Positions 35,122 through 45,939 are shown, counted from the stretch's first letter. The stretch: DNA of 64,000 bases from Bacillus massiliglaciei (GCF_900098925.1 NZ_LT622357.1:148170-212169); one strand, 5' to 3'. Numbers and translations: made by a program. The notes: generated by a model from the letters alone, not told the origin.

Positions 35122-37323
35122 TTAATTCATAATCCTTCTGACTGAATAAACATCAGAGATTTGCTTTATCCGCTCGACAACCTTTTGCAGGTGCGCAATA
35201 TTATGAATAAAGATAGACATATGAATGGTTGCCACTTTATTACGGTCCGATTTTCCAGATACGGCGGAAATATTCGTTTTCGTTTCATTGACTGCCTGAA
35301 GCACTTCGTTCAATAAGCCTCGGCGGTCATAGCCGCTGATTTCAATTTCCACGTTATATTCTTTGCGCTCATTCACGCTGCTTTCCCACTCGACCGGAAT
35401 CAGACGTTCATCCGAAGACTCATCCAGTTCAAGGTTCGGACAGTCCTTCCGGTGAACAGATACTCCGCGGCCTTTTGTGATATAGCCGACAATTTCGTCT
35501 CCCGGCACTGGATTACAGCAGCGGGACAGACGAATCAGAAGATTATCGATACCGGGAACCCGGACGCCGGAGTCACGCTTTTTCTTCGTGCCATTGAACG
35601 TTTTTAACTCAGACACCGCTTCTTTGATATCCGGTTCCTGCTCCATGATCTTTTGCTTGCGAACTTTTTCAGTCAGGCGGTTGGCAACTTGCAGAGCCGT
35701 GATTCCGTTATAGCCGACAGCTGCATACATATCCTCTTCATTCAAGAAGTTAAACTTGTCTGCAACCCGCTTTGTATTGTCCGGAGCCATAATCTCCTTG
35801 ACATCGAATTCCATTTCTTTGATTTCTTTTTCTACCAGCTCGCGCCCTTTTTCGATATTTTCTTCACGGCGCTGTTTTTTGAAAAATTGCCTGATTTTAT
35901 TTTTTGCCTGAGAAGTTTGCGTCAATTTCAGCCAGTCCTGGCTTGGTCCATACGAATGCTTGGATGTCAGGATTTCTATGATATCGCCTGTCTTTAATTT
36001 ATGGTCAAGCGGAACCATTTTCCCATTTACCTTCGCACCGATGGTTTTGTTCCCGATTTCTGAGTGAATCCGGTAAGCAAAATCAATTGGATTGGATCCG
36101 GCAGGAAGTTCAATTACATCGCCTTTTGGTGTGAAAATGAAAACCATATCCGAAAACAAATCAATTTTCAGGGATTCCATAAATTCCTGTGCATCTGTTG
36201 CATCATCTTGGAATTCGAGAATTTCGCGGAACCAAGTTAGCTTTTCTTCGAGGGAGGACTGCTCTTTTACATCCGTGCCTTCCTTGTATGCCCAGTGGGC
36301 TGCAACCCCGTACTCGGCAATCCTGTGCATCTCCGTTGTCCGGATCTGTACTTCGAGCGGGTCCCCTTTCGGCCCAATGACCGTTGTATGAAGCGATTGG
36401 TACATATTCGGTTTAGGCATTGCAATATAATCTTTGAAGCGGCCCGGCATCGGCTTCCAGGCAGAATGGATGATACCGAGAATCGCGTAACAGTCTTTTA
36501 TGCTGTTCACCACAATACGGACAGCCAGCAAATCATAGATTTCACTGAATTGCTTATTCTGCAGCGCCATTTTTCGATAGATGCTGTAAATATGCTTCGG
36601 CCTTCCGGAAATATCCGCCTTGATGTTCACATCCGCAACCCGATCCCGGACTTCAGAAATGACATCCTCCAAGTATTCCTCGCGTTCTGCCCGCTTTTTC
36701 TTCATCAAATTAACGATACGGTAATATTGCTGAGGATTCAGATAACGAAGCGCAGTGTCCTCGAGCTCCCATTTAATCGTGCTGATTCCAAGTCTGTGGG
36801 CAAGCGGAGCGAAGATTTCCAATGTTTCATTTGAAATCCTGCGCTGCTTTTCCTGCGGCAGATGCTTAAGTGTCCTCATATTATGCAGTCGGTCCGAAAG
36901 CTTAATCAGGATGACGCGGATATCCTGGGCCATTGCCACGAACATTTTCCTGTGATTTTCCGCCTGCTGCTCCTGCTGGGACTTATATTTGATTTTTCCG
37001 AGCTTTGTTACGCCATCAACTAGCATTGCCACCTCATCGCTGAATGCTTTCTCGATGTCCTCTAAAGTTACTTCTGTATCTTCGACGACATCGTGAAGAA
37101 ATCCGGCCGCAATTGTGGCTGGGTCCATTTCAAGTCCGACCAGTATGCCTGCAACCTGGATCGGATGGATAATATACGGTTCTCCCGATTTTCGATACTG
37201 TTCACTGTGTGCTTGCTCCGCAAATTTGAACGCTCTATAAATAAAATCAGCCTCTTCCGGCTGAAGATATTGGCTCGCCTGTTCTACAACCTGCTCAGCA
37301 GTCATTATTTGATCATTAGCCAT
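35122..37323 (-). CDS. relA: Bifunctional (p)ppGpp synthetase/hydrolase RelA
   Basis: A 733-aa Rel enzyme that makes and degrades the stringent-response alarmone. Domains in order: HD hydrolase ([15 protein letters not shown] and FLHDVVEDT, about 52-83), synthetase ([19 protein letters not shown] near 300), TGS ([15 protein letters not shown] near 392), zinc-finger-like and C-terminal ACT domain (about 655-733). The histidine-aspartate pair and the RFKDYIA synthetase motif are intact, so both activities are expected. It precedes dtd in the same transcript and follows apt after a gap with two terminators, so it has its own promoter. Confidence 0.97.
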   Translation of the reverse strand: MANDQIMTAEQVVEQASQYLQPEEADFIYRAFKFAEQAHSEQYRKSGEPYIIHPIQVAGILVGLEMDPATIAAGFLHDVVEDTEVTLEDIEKAFSDEVAMLVDGVTKLGKIKYKSQQEQQAENHRKMFVAMAQDIRVILIKLSDRLHNMRTLKHLPQEKQRRISNETLEIFAPLAHRLGISTIKWELEDTALRYLNPQQYYRIVNLMKKKRAEREEYLEDVISEVRDRVADVNIKADISGRPKHIYSIYRKMALQNKQFSEIYDLLAVRIVVNSIKDCYAILGIIHSAWKPMPGRFKDYIAMPKPNMYQSLHTTVIGPKGDPLEVQIRTTEMHRIAEYGVAAHWAYKEGTDVKEQSSLEEKLTWFREILEFQDDATDAQEFMESLKIDLFSDMVFIFTPKGDVIELPAGSNPIDFAYRIHSEIGNKTIGAKVNGKMVPLDHKLKTGDIIEILTSKHSYGPSQDWLKLTQTSQAKNKIRQFFKKQRREENIEKGRELVEKEIKEMEFDVKEIMAPDNTKRVADKFNFLNEEDMYAAVGYNGITALQVANRLTEKVRKQKIMEQEPDIKEAVSELKTFNGTKKKRDSGVRVPGIDNLLIRLSRCCNPVPGDEIVGYITKGRGVSVHRKDCPNLELDESSDERLIPVEWESSVNERKEYNVEIEISGYDRRGLLNEVLQAVNETKTNISAVSGKSDRNKVATIHMSIFIHNIAHLQKVVERIKQISDVYSVRRIMN

Positions 37324-37511
37324 GTAATCACCTTAACCCCACTTTAACCGCCACCCTGCACCCTTGCTGCTCACAAGGTATGTTCCGGATAGAGTATGAT
37401 TAGTTGCCCTTTGGTTCCTGACATCTCACAGAATCTGACAATTTTTGCAGTACAGACAGATGACAGGGATCGCAAACAGGCTGCTGCCCCTCATAAAAAA
37501 AGGGACACTAA

Positions 37512-37540
37512 GAAAAACTCGCCTTTAAAAGAAAAGGCGC
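37512..37540 (-). terminator. Second terminator-like hairpin between apt and relA
   Basis: The minus strand pairs CGCCTTT with AAAGGCG around CTTTTA-type loop sequence and then reads AGTTTTTC. It is about 155 bp downstream of the apt terminator, which is unusual. Confidence 0.65.
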
Positions 37541-37692
37541 AGTTGTTATTTCATGAATATCATTTCTGAAAGTCAGACAGTATTAAAAAATCATTATTAT
37601 TACTATTATCGAAAAAAATCAAGAGGTTGTAAAGAGAAATCGCCTTATTTCTCAACAAAAGGAGGTTTTTTAACTGGAAATGTTCCCAAATG

Positions 37693-37722
37693 GAACAAAA
37701 AGCACCCCTAAGAAGGAGTGCT
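37693..37722 (-). terminator. recJ-apt terminator
   Basis: The minus strand pairs AGCACTCC with GGGGTGCT around a 6-nt loop, then T5G. It lies 14 bp after the apt stop. Confidence 0.85.
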
Positions 37723-37735
37723 CATGCTGTTTTTA

Positions 37736-38248
37736 TCAGTAGCTCATCAATGACAGGACGTCATAGCCTTTAAGCTTTGCTTTTCCGTCCAAATCAGTCA
37801 GCTCGATTAAGAAGGCAATGCCAGCAACAATTCCGCCAAGCTTTTCAACCAATTCAATGGTCGCCTCTATTGTGCCGCCTGTCGCAAGAAGGTCATCTGT
37901 GATCAGTACACGCTGTCCCGGCTTGATGGCATCCTTATGGATGGTCAGTACATCTGATCCATATTCCAAGCCGTATTGAACTTTGATCGTTTCACGCGGA
38001 AGTTTGCCTTCCTTACGTACGGGCGCAAAGCCTACTTCAAGTGAATAGGCTACAGGACAGCCAATAATGAAACCGCGCGCTTCAGGTCCGACCACAAGAT
38101 CGATCTGTTTGTCGCGTGCATATTCCACGATTTGGTCTGTTGCATATTTATAGGCTTTCCCATTATCCATTAGGGTTGTAATATCTTTGAAGATAATGCC
38201 TGGCTTCGGCCAATCCGGCACAATTGTTACAAATTGCTTTAAATCCAT
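37736..38248 (-). CDS. apt: Adenine phosphoribosyltransferase
   Basis: A 170-aa purine-salvage enzyme forming AMP from adenine and PRPP. The start [18 protein letters not shown] and the PRPP loop [16 protein letters not shown] (about 115-130) are typical. Its ATG lies inside the last ten bases of recJ, so ribosomes finishing recJ probably initiate here. With the intron in recJ, unspliced mRNA stops that coupling near the intron, although ribosomes starting inside the intron could still reach apt. Confidence 0.96.
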   Translation of the reverse strand: MDLKQFVTIVPDWPKPGIIFKDITTLMDNGKAYKYATDQIVEYARDKQIDLVVGPEARGFIIGCPVAYSLEVGFAPVRKEGKLPRETIKVQYGLEYGSDVLTIHKDAIKPGQRVLITDDLLATGGTIEATIELVEKLGGIVAGIAFLIELTDLDGKAKLKGYDVLSLMSY

Positions 38249-40337
38249 TGCTTTGTTTCCTCCTCAAGGTCTCTTGCCTCTTGAACTAATAGATGGTTGA
38301 ACCAATCGAATAATTGCTGATAAGAAGAATAAACAAGCTCTTTCTCAAGCTCAAACTGCTCTTTCTTTCTGTTAAACGACACCGATTCACTAAAGTCCCG
38401 TTTTTTCGCATTAGTCGTCAGTTTCATTAATCCATTCTCTATTGTAACAAAATCAAGTTCAAAAAACACCTCTGATATAAAATCAACCGTATCCCGGCTC
38501 CAGCCGCGGTATTTGGCAAGGTCATCACCATATCGATTCAAATCGAGCGGGCCTTTTTTTGCCAGGAAGGCATACATCCACTTAAAATGTTCCCTTGTCG
38601 GCATTGTGCTCAGGAAATTTTCCTGCGGATGATAGAAGTGAACATAAATCCTCGACGGTGTCTGACCCTCGAGAAAATCTTTCAAAAACTCTCTTGTCGG
38701 AGGCGTATCCATCAGAACGAGATGCGCCCCATCCAGATTCAGCCCATTTCCTGCCTCTTTCTCCTTAATATGCACAGTATCTGGCTGTTCTAGCAAAAAT
38801 GGGTAACGGGTCAGGGTATCTGCCTGAAAAACAATAATCTTTCGGTTCGCTGCAGGAATAGCCGCAAGCCATTTTTCCGCCTGGCCTTTGCCGCGATAAT
38901 CGAATAGCTGCCATTGATTAACTGCGATGTCCTGAACAAAAATCTGCGGCTTTTTCCGGTTATTCCATTCATTGACCGACAATTCTCCGATGACGGACAC
39001 GGAGGCATTCGGCGAGATTTCATCGGCATAATGACCGAAGCCAAAGCCGACTCCATCCAGAATATGTTCTTCATTTTCCAGCTGGAGCTTCAAATGGGTC
39101 TGATTGGCTCCGATTTTTTTGATGCTTGAGAGCTTGGCCGACTCAATCATGATCTTCGGCTTCGGATTCCCGACACCAAACGGGGCAAGCAGATTCATTT
39201 CTTCAATGGTCTGAATAGAAATCTCCGAGAGATCTGCCTTTTTATCCAGCTTTGTGACCGGGATAAAGTCTTCTTCGCTTAAGCTCTCTTTTGCGAAAAG
39301 ATTAAGCCTGCTGCGCAGCTCGTCCACATCCTCCAGTTTCAGCGTCATGCCGGCCGCCATCGGGTGTCCGCCGAAATGCGGGAGAAGCTCGCGGCATTTA
39401 GACAGATTGGCAAACAGATCAAAGCCTTCTATGCTTCTTGCAGATCCTTTGGCAAGGCCTTTCTCCGGATCAAAGCTGAGCACGATTGCCGGACGGTAAA
39501 AACGCTCCACAAGCCTAGATGCCACAATTCCCACCACACCGGAGTTCCAGCCTTCACCGCCTACGACGAGCACACCGTATTCATCAATCGGGTAGTTTTC
39601 CTCCACCTGCTGAATCGCATCTTTGGCAATCGATTCCACGATTTCCTTTCGTTCTTTATTCGTCTCATCAATTTCCTGGGCGATTGCTTCGGCATCCCGC
39701 ATATCCTCCGCCATCAGTAACTCGACGGCCGGATCAGCCGGACCCAGCCTTCCCGCTGCATTGATCCGAGGCGCAAGCGAGAATCCAATCGTTTCTTCCG
39801 TAAGTGACCCCTGCTCTACGCCGGCCACTTTCATTAAAGCAAGCAAGCCAGGCCTTCTTGTCTGCCGCAGTTTTTCAATGCCTTTAGCCGCAATCAGCCG
39901 GTTTTCATCCATTAAAGGAACAAGGTCAGCAATGGTGCCAATCGCTGCCACTTCGAGCAAATCTTCTGGAACTTCGCCAAGAAGCGCATGTGCAAGCTTA
40001 AATGCCACACCGACACCGGCTAAATCCTTGAATGGATATGGATTGTCTTCAATTTTCGGATGGATGATTGCAAGCGCATCAGGAAGAACCGGACCTGGCT
40101 CATGATGATCGGTCACGATATAATCCATCCCAAGTTCCTTGGCAAGTGCTGCTTCATCAACAGCTGAAATACCTGTATCGACTGTGATCATCAGGCTGAT
40201 TCCCTGGTCCGCAGCCAGACGAATCGCCATCGGATTCGGACCATACCCTTCGGTAAACCGGTTTGGTATGTAAAAATCCACCTCTGCCCCCAGACGCTGC
40301 AGAGCTGTCATCAGCACGGTTGTAGAACTGACACCAT
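38239..40337 (-). CDS. recJ: recJ, 3' exon (single-strand DNA exonuclease RecJ)
   Basis: The 3' part of recJ begins in the second base of an aspartate codon. Exon joining gives GCA G|AT GGT GTC, which is Ala-Asp-Gly-Val within the DHH motif I. The exon encodes the rest of the DHH catalytic core, including VTDHHEPGP near 40120 and AAGMT with GGHPMAAG in the DHHA1 region, and the Bacillus-type C-terminal extension (about 200 residues). Total spliced length is 790 aa, close to the 786 aa of B. subtilis RecJ. RecJ degrades single strands 5' to 3' in recombination, mismatch and base excision repair. An ATG inside the intron could give a protein lacking the first DHH aspartates, presumably inactive. 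Confidence 0.95.
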
Positions 40338-43124
40338 ATAGTGATAGGTAAACCTTTGATATAATCTCCAGTTTTTCCCCCACTTCACACCGTACGTGAG
40401 ATTTTCACCTCATACGGCGTTCCATCGACTAACTTCAAAACTTTGTTAATCTACATAACTTTACAGAATTCACATCTTATCACATGTTTGTCCTTTTACA
40501 TCACTAAGTCTACCAGCTCAAGTTTTTTTCTTAGCTTATTGAGTTTATCCAAAACCCTAGTGTTTGTTATTAGATGTTTATACTTAGAGATTGTGCTTTC
40601 ATCCTTAGCGTGGATAAGGATATGAACCCCTTTATCCACCAAACAAAGATTTTTATATTCATCAGTTCCGCCTTTAGTCCTCGGAACTTTGTGATGGCAA
40701 TGTATCGATAAAGGATGAAGTAACTCACCTGTTACGCTACATTTTCCACCTTGTCCACTATATAATGCAACTCGATTATCATTATACTCTACACTGCGAT
40801 CTCTCACAGGATGCTCCATAATATATCTCAATATCGCTATGTTTATTTTTGAAAGGTTACGATGAATTTCTTTTCGTCCTTCCTTAGTGTAGGCATTGAC
40901 AATCTTTCGTTTCATCATTGGGTTTTTATGTCTGATATACCCAATAGGTAATAGTGGATTTCTTGATATAAACCTCATTTGTTTACTTTTCCCGTATTCC
41001 TTTCTAATAAAGTCTGAACTAATATGCCCAGTTTTCTTAATTCGCCTTTTCATGGGGTGATCTTTCATACAAGCGTTAATCTCATATGCAATATCTCCCA
41101 TGTCTTCTGCGACTAAGGTGGCAATACGGCAATATTGATGAAGCCCAATAACTGTTGAGTTGTAGAGCGAGACTTTTCTCTGCTGGTCGTTAATTCCCTT
41201 ATCGTATCTAATATCATTGATGATTGCTTTGAGATTGTCTTTCGTTCTTTGTAATGCTTTATCGCATATATGACTCTTGACAATCCACTTGTTTCTTTTA
41301 GGGATTAACTTCATTTTGATGCCGAGAAATTCGGAGTAATCCATTTTTAAATTTACTATTTGAGATTTCTCTTCACTTATGTCAAGTTCGAGCCTATCTT
41401 TCAGCCACTTTTTAACTGCAAGGTATAGTCTTTTAGCATGATTGGGATTGCTACAGAAAATCTTAAAATCATCTGCATATCTCACGATGTAGCATTCTTT
41501 TAACTTTGTTTTGTTCCTAAGTTTTCTGTATTTATATCCTTTTTCGATGCTTCCCTTTCTATCCTTTCTTGCGTAGATAAAATCATTGTATACAGGATTA
41601 TCCTCCCACTGGCTCTCTACCCACTTATCTAATTCATTTAACACGATGTTTGACATTAAGGGAGAAAGTATTCCTCCTTGAGGAGTACCCTTGTTATTTT
41701 CAATGATTTGTCCATTTGGTAGCTTGATTTTGGCTTTTAACATTTTTGACACAATTGATAGTAAATTTTTGTCTCTGATACCTAATGTCCACATTTGCTT
41801 TAGTAACTTTCCGTGACTCACATTGTCAAAGAAACCTTTAATATCAATATCAATTACGAAATTCATTTTTCCTTGCTGCATTAATTTATAGCTTTGTGCT
41901 ATCGCATTCTCAACTGAGCGATTAGGTCTGAATCCGTAACTGTTATTTGAAAATTTAGCTTCTACAATGGGATCAAGTACTTGTAATATACATTGTTGGA
42001 CTATTCTATCCCAAATAGCTGGTATTCCTAAGGGTCTAGTTTTACCATTGGGTTTTGGTATTTCTACTCGTCGTACAGCTTTTGGATGATAATCTCTGAA
42101 TTTGTTCTTAACATACTCGATAAACTGTTGCTCACTAAGTTTGGCTACATGCTCAATTGTTCGTCCATCAACTCCAGCAGTTTTACTACCAGTGTTTTTC
42201 TTGATGTTACGATAGGCTAAATTAATGTTCTCATTTGAACTAATAATACTTATCAGGTTAGTAAATTTACTTCCTGATTTGCTTTGCTCGTACAGCATGT
42301 CGAAAGTACTTTGCATACTGTAGTACTCTGCATTGCGTAATTTAGACCTTTTCACATGTTTTGCAATTTGTGAATTTACCACAGACATCAACCCCTTTCT
42401 CAAGCGGTGATTCTCTTAGTCATAATCGAATCTGTGTCTGTTATGCATTTATAAGTCTTTGAAGTTACCGACTAGAGCCTATTCCTCCACCACTTATTAT
42501 TATGGTTTCACAGGTACAATGGCTCCACTCTCACATGAGTAAATCGGTTTTAGTAGGTCACACACCCTTTATATACCGAACTGCTTCTTTGGTAGGTTAA
42601 TACCTCCACACCCCATGTTTTCCACGTTCCAATTTCTCTATCCTTACATATATCCTTAGGTTTCTCCTATGGTCCTGTATGCTTGAACTTGCCTATAACA
42701 AGTTATGGATTTTCATAACGCCAGATTCTTACTCACCCACGCATACGATGGCACTGCCACCTGTTGCATTTCTACAACATCTACGTCTAGTCCCGTACAT
42801 TCGGAGATTCGTCAGTATTTCGCAATACATTCTAACCATAGATATTTTCTGGACTCCCGGCATATAGGATACACCATCCACCTCTGGACAGCTTTCGTGT
42901 ACTTATGTAGATGAAGATATTTCTACATGAGTCATACGGTATCTCTCTGCCGACTTCACCGAGCTTCACACCTTTCTATTTAACCTTAGAAAAAGCATGT
43001 CGGAGTATCAGAGTAGGCGTTTCAGGACGTTACGCCATCATTCCACCTATCAAGAAATCAGTTCTCCTAGAGATATTTAGAGACTCCCTAGTGCCTAACC
43101 TTTTCAGTTAGAAACGTGTCGCAC
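40338..43124 (-). mobile_element. Group II intron interrupting recJ
   Basis: A 2787-bp intron on the minus strand. The 5' end at 43124 reads GTGCGACACG, and the 3' end at 40338 reads CTATCACTAT (AY ending). A domain V-like hairpin (CCGTATGAGG...CTCACGTACGG, about 40384-40425) and a domain VI hairpin (40340-40382) precede the 3' end. Both ends are fixed exactly by the requirement to restore recJ: Asp-Tyr-Asp-Ala-Asp-Gly-Val without a shift. Domains I-III fill 42404-43124. The host position is the middle of a conserved catalytic motif, as expected for retrohoming to a fixed DNA target. Confidence 0.95.
40496..42388 (-). CDS. ltrA: Group II intron reverse transcriptase/maturase with HNH endonuclease
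   Basis: A 630-aa intron-encoded protein, about 210 residues longer than the one at 76-1335 and only distantly similar. RT blocks: NNSYGFRPNRS (about 148-158), KGTPQGGILSP (about 233-243) and catalytic YADD (about 304-307). A maturase X region follows (about 400-520). The last 90 residues hold an HNH nuclease (CSVTGELLHPLSIHCHHKV, about 550-570, then TDEYKNLCLVDKGVH), giving second-strand cleavage for retrohoming. I chose ATG 42388 with AAAGG five bases upstream; a TTG 15 bases earlier is an alternative. The frame is intact, so the intron may be mobile and self-sufficient for splicing. Confidence 0.93.
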   Translation of the reverse strand: MSVVNSQIAKHVKRSKLRNAEYYSMQSTFDMLYEQSKSGSKFTNLISIISSNENINLAYRNIKKNTGSKTAGVDGRTIEHVAKLSEQQFIEYVKNKFRDYHPKAVRRVEIPKPNGKTRPLGIPAIWDRIVQQCILQVLDPIVEAKFSNNSYGFRPNRSVENAIAQSYKLMQQGKMNFVIDIDIKGFFDNVSHGKLLKQMWTLGIRDKNLLSIVSKMLKAKIKLPNGQIIENNKGTPQGGILSPLMSNIVLNELDKWVESQWEDNPVYNDFIYARKDRKGSIEKGYKYRKLRNKTKLKECYIVRYADDFKIFCSNPNHAKRLYLAVKKWLKDRLELDISEEKSQIVNLKMDYSEFLGIKMKLIPKRNKWIVKSHICDKALQRTKDNLKAIINDIRYDKGINDQQRKVSLYNSTVIGLHQYCRIATLVAEDMGDIAYEINACMKDHPMKRRIKKTGHISSDFIRKEYGKSKQMRFISRNPLLPIGYIRHKNPMMKRKIVNAYTKEGRKEIHRNLSKINIAILRYIMEHPVRDRSVEYNDNRVALYSGQGGKCSVTGELLHPLSIHCHHKVPRTKGGTDEYKNLCLVDKGVHILIHAKDESTISKYKHLITNTRVLDKLNKLRKKLELVDLVM

Positions 43125-43398
43125 CTGCATCATAATCACCGAAAATCCTGATTTTTTCGTTTTGCTCAATTGCTTTATTTATTCTGCTGACCGCCACATC
43201 CATATCCTTTAATAGAAACGGATCATAGAAGTCTTGTTTTTTTACAAATAAAAAAGACCGGGCTTGTTCCAGGGAAGTAAGGCCCCTATTCGCCAATAGC
43301 GTAGCCGCCAATGTTGTAATATGAAGATTGTCCGCAAGCATTGCCACTGTTTCCTCATCGGACCTCTGCACATTCCAGCGTGATTTAGACTTTAACAT
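43125..43398 (-). CDS. recJ: recJ, 5' exon
   Basis: Ninety-one codons plus one base of recJ, ending IRIFGDYDA plus the G of the next aspartate codon. It starts MLKSKSRWNVQRSDEE at ATG 43398, with GAGGGG eight to nine bases upstream. An in-frame start 21 bases further up (43419) gives a longer N terminus without a site. Without splicing, translation would run through Gly-Ala-Thr-Arg-Phe and stop within the intron at 43108, giving a short useless peptide of about 96 aa. Confidence 0.92.
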
Positions 43399-43420
43399 GA
43401 ATTCACCCCTCAATCCCATT

Positions 43421-43450
43421 ATTATATCAAATATGCAAGAAAGCTTTCAA
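43421..43450 (-). promoter_or_regulatory. SigA promoter of recJ-apt
   Basis: TTGAAA at 43450-43445, an 18-bp spacer and a perfect TATAAT at 43426-43421, giving a start about 15 bp before the recJ ATG region. Confidence 0.75.
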
Positions 43451-43502
43451 TCACCTCTAAATGGCAGACACATACATGTACGGCTGAATAAAAGAAAACA
43501 GG

Positions 43503-43534
43503 AAAAAAGAGCACCGGCAAAAACCGGGCTCTTC
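43503..43534 (-). terminator. secDF terminator
   Basis: The minus strand pairs AAGAGCCCGG with CCGGTGCTCTT (one mismatch) and continues TTTTTTCC. Confidence 0.88.
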
Positions 43535-43539
43535 TTTGA

Positions 43540-45798
43540 TTAAACCTGGCCTTCCAGGTTCTCTTTTTCTTTTTTCTCTGTATTTAACGAGCCTTTTTTC
43601 TTCAATTCTTTGATCTTCAGGTCTACCCATAATTGGGAAGCGATCAGAAGGGAAGAATAGACTCCGACTACCATCCCGATAAATAAGGCGATGGAGAAGT
43701 TCCGGATGGCCTCGCTGCCAAAAATCATCAGGGCAACGACAGTCACGAGAACGGTCAGCACCGTATTGATTGAGCGGGTCAATGTCTGACGGATACTGAT
43801 ATTCGCGATTTCCTCCAATTCTTCCGCTGTATTAATCCGCTTGGCCCTCTTCAGATTTTCTCTGATTCGGTCAAATGTAACAATCGTATCATTGATGGAG
43901 TACCCGACAATGGTCAGAATAGCCGCAATGAAGGTGATATCCACTTCAAGTCTCAAAACACTGAAAATTGTTATGACGAAAAAGGCGTCATGTAACAATG
44001 CCAGTACAGCCGGCAGCGCCATTCTCCATTCAAAACGGATCGTCACATACAGGATAATGCCGATGGATGCGATCAATGTAGCAATGAGCGCATTTTTCGC
44101 AAGTTCCTTACCGATTGTAGGCGATACCGTGCTGACATTCGGTTCTGCTCCTAAGTCTTCCTTGAAATGATCCTTCAGCTCAGCGATTTCGTCTTTATTC
44201 AGTACACCGACTGTGCGGACGATTCCAGTTTGGTTGTTTTCTCCGGCTAAACGAATATCTTTCGGTTCAATACCGAGAGCCGTCATTTCTCCTTCGATTT
44301 GTTCGGTTGTCAGTGCTTTATCAGAGGACAGTTCAATCCTTGTCCCGCTCGTAAAGTCAATGCCGAGATTCATTTTAAAAACAAACAGGAAGACGATTCC
44401 AATCACCGTCACCAGGGCGGATAACGTATAAAACAGCTTCCGGCGTTTTACGAAATCCAGCTTATCATAACGTGTCGGCATCACGAGTAAATCAATTTTC
44501 TTCTTGGATGCATTAGGAATAATCCTTTTCTTGCTTACTCCAAGCCAGCCTGGACGCTTATCAAACGCACCGCTTTTTACCCATAGTCCAAGGAAAAGAC
44601 GGGTACCAAAAACAGCTGTGATAAAACTCATCAGGATGGAGATAATCAGAGTTGTTGCAAACCCTTTAACGGAGCTTGTCCCATAATAAAACAATACAGC
44701 TGCCGCAAGCAGGGTAGTCAGGTTCGCGTCGAAAATAGTACTTAAAGAATTTTTATTTCCTTCCGCAAAAGCTTCCTTCGGTGTACGGCCAAGTTTGAGC
44801 TCATCTCTGATCCGTTCATACGTAATGATATTGGCATCGACTGCCATCCCGACTCCCAGGATCAAGGCCGCGATACCCGGCAGCGTCAGCACCGCATTCA
44901 TCCAGTCGAACACAAGCAATGTCAAGAAAATATAGATGGACAGGGTGATAACCGCAATAAATCCCGGAAAACGGTAATACAGAAGCATGAACAGATAAAT
45001 TAGGCCAATGCCGATAATGCCGGCAAAAATGGTTTTATCCAGTGCCTCTGCCCCGAACTGTGCTCCGACAGAAGTTGAATACTCCTCCTGAAGGTTAACA
45101 GGAAGAGCTCCTGCATTCAGAAGGTCAGCCAGTTCCTTGGCTTCATCGACGGTAAAGTTCCCTTCGATGATAACCTTATTCGTCGCGAAAACATCGCGCA
45201 CGGTCGGCGCGGAAATCATATTATCATGTGTGTCGGAATCCTTATAGGAATCTTCCCCCTCTTTGAAGTCCAGCCAAATGGCCAAAACATTGTTTGGATA
45301 TTCCAGGCTTGAAATCTGCTTGGATATTTCCGTGAATTGGTCGGCGTCCTTCAAAGTGACTTCAACGACTGGCTTGTTCTCCTGGAAGGTCTGTTTCGCC
45401 CCTCCCTCTTTCAAGTCAGCACCAGTCATCATTTCCTTATCATTATAATCACGGAAGGACAGCTGTGCCTGAGTAGACAGAATTTCACGGGCATTGTTCT
45501 GATCCTTTACACCCGCCAGCTGAACCCGAATCCGGTCATCTCCTTCAATTTGGATGCTCGGTTCACTGACTCCCAGTACGTTTACACGCTTATCCAGCGC
45601 TCTTGCCGTACTGTTCAGCATTTCCTGTGTGACCTTTTCTCCTTTAAGCGGCTTCACCTTATAGAGGACTTCGAATCCGCCCTGAAGGTCTAAGCCAAGC
45701 TTAATGTTACCTAATATTCCTTTTGATGTTGCGCCCATTGCCGAAAAAATCAGCAAAATAATCAGGAAGAACGCAACGATTCTGCTTCGTTTGACCAT
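43540..45798 (-). CDS. secDF: Fused protein-export membrane protein SecDF
   Basis: A 752-aa fusion of SecD and SecF, as in Bacillus. Twelve membrane segments are expected: one at the N terminus (VAFFLIILLIFSAMG), then a large extracytoplasmic domain P1 (about 35-250), five segments of SecD, a loop, and six segments of SecF with its own periplasmic domain. Conserved SecD motifs GLDLQGGFEVLYKV, GVGMAVDANIITYERI and SecF motifs MNLGIDFTSGTRIE and VGYSINDTIVTFDRIREN are present. It uses the proton motive force to pull exported proteins through SecYEG. It is monocistronic here with its own promoter and terminator. Confidence 0.97.
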   Translation of the reverse strand: MVKRSRIVAFFLIILLIFSAMGATSKGILGNIKLGLDLQGGFEVLYKVKPLKGEKVTQEMLNSTARALDKRVNVLGVSEPSIQIEGDDRIRVQLAGVKDQNNAREILSTQAQLSFRDYNDKEMMTGADLKEGGAKQTFQENKPVVEVTLKDADQFTEISKQISSLEYPNNVLAIWLDFKEGEDSYKDSDTHDNMISAPTVRDVFATNKVIIEGNFTVDEAKELADLLNAGALPVNLQEEYSTSVGAQFGAEALDKTIFAGIIGIGLIYLFMLLYYRFPGFIAVITLSIYIFLTLLVFDWMNAVLTLPGIAALILGVGMAVDANIITYERIRDELKLGRTPKEAFAEGNKNSLSTIFDANLTTLLAAAVLFYYGTSSVKGFATTLIISILMSFITAVFGTRLFLGLWVKSGAFDKRPGWLGVSKKRIIPNASKKKIDLLVMPTRYDKLDFVKRRKLFYTLSALVTVIGIVFLFVFKMNLGIDFTSGTRIELSSDKALTTEQIEGEMTALGIEPKDIRLAGENNQTGIVRTVGVLNKDEIAELKDHFKEDLGAEPNVSTVSPTIGKELAKNALIATLIASIGIILYVTIRFEWRMALPAVLALLHDAFFVITIFSVLRLEVDITFIAAILTIVGYSINDTIVTFDRIRENLKRAKRINTAEELEEIANISIRQTLTRSINTVLTVLVTVVALMIFGSEAIRNFSIALFIGMVVGVYSSLLIASQLWVDLKIKELKKKGSLNTEKKEKENLEGQV

Positions 45799-45910
45799 TC
45801 TTTCATTAGGCCCCTTTCTTTATATGCCCAATCATGATGATGAGCGGAACATTACTTTGAATCAAAAAAGACAATAAAAAACGATAAATACAAACCTTTC
45901 AGCCATCCTC

Positions 45911-45939
45911 ATTATGATTTAATTCAAAACGGCTGTCAA
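45911..45939 (-). promoter_or_regulatory. SigA promoter of secDF
   Basis: TTGACA at 45939-45934, a 17-bp spacer and CATAAT at 45916-45911, about 105 bp upstream of the secDF start codon. Confidence 0.75.

Noticed and set aside
36295-36834. Plus-strand 179-aa frame opposite relA
   Set aside because: Antisense shadow of relA with no start signals.
38239-40383. The 3' recJ exon as a stand-alone 714-aa protein
   Set aside because: Its first 15 residues come from intron sequence and it lacks the first catalytic aspartates; the exon joins perfectly to the 5' exon.
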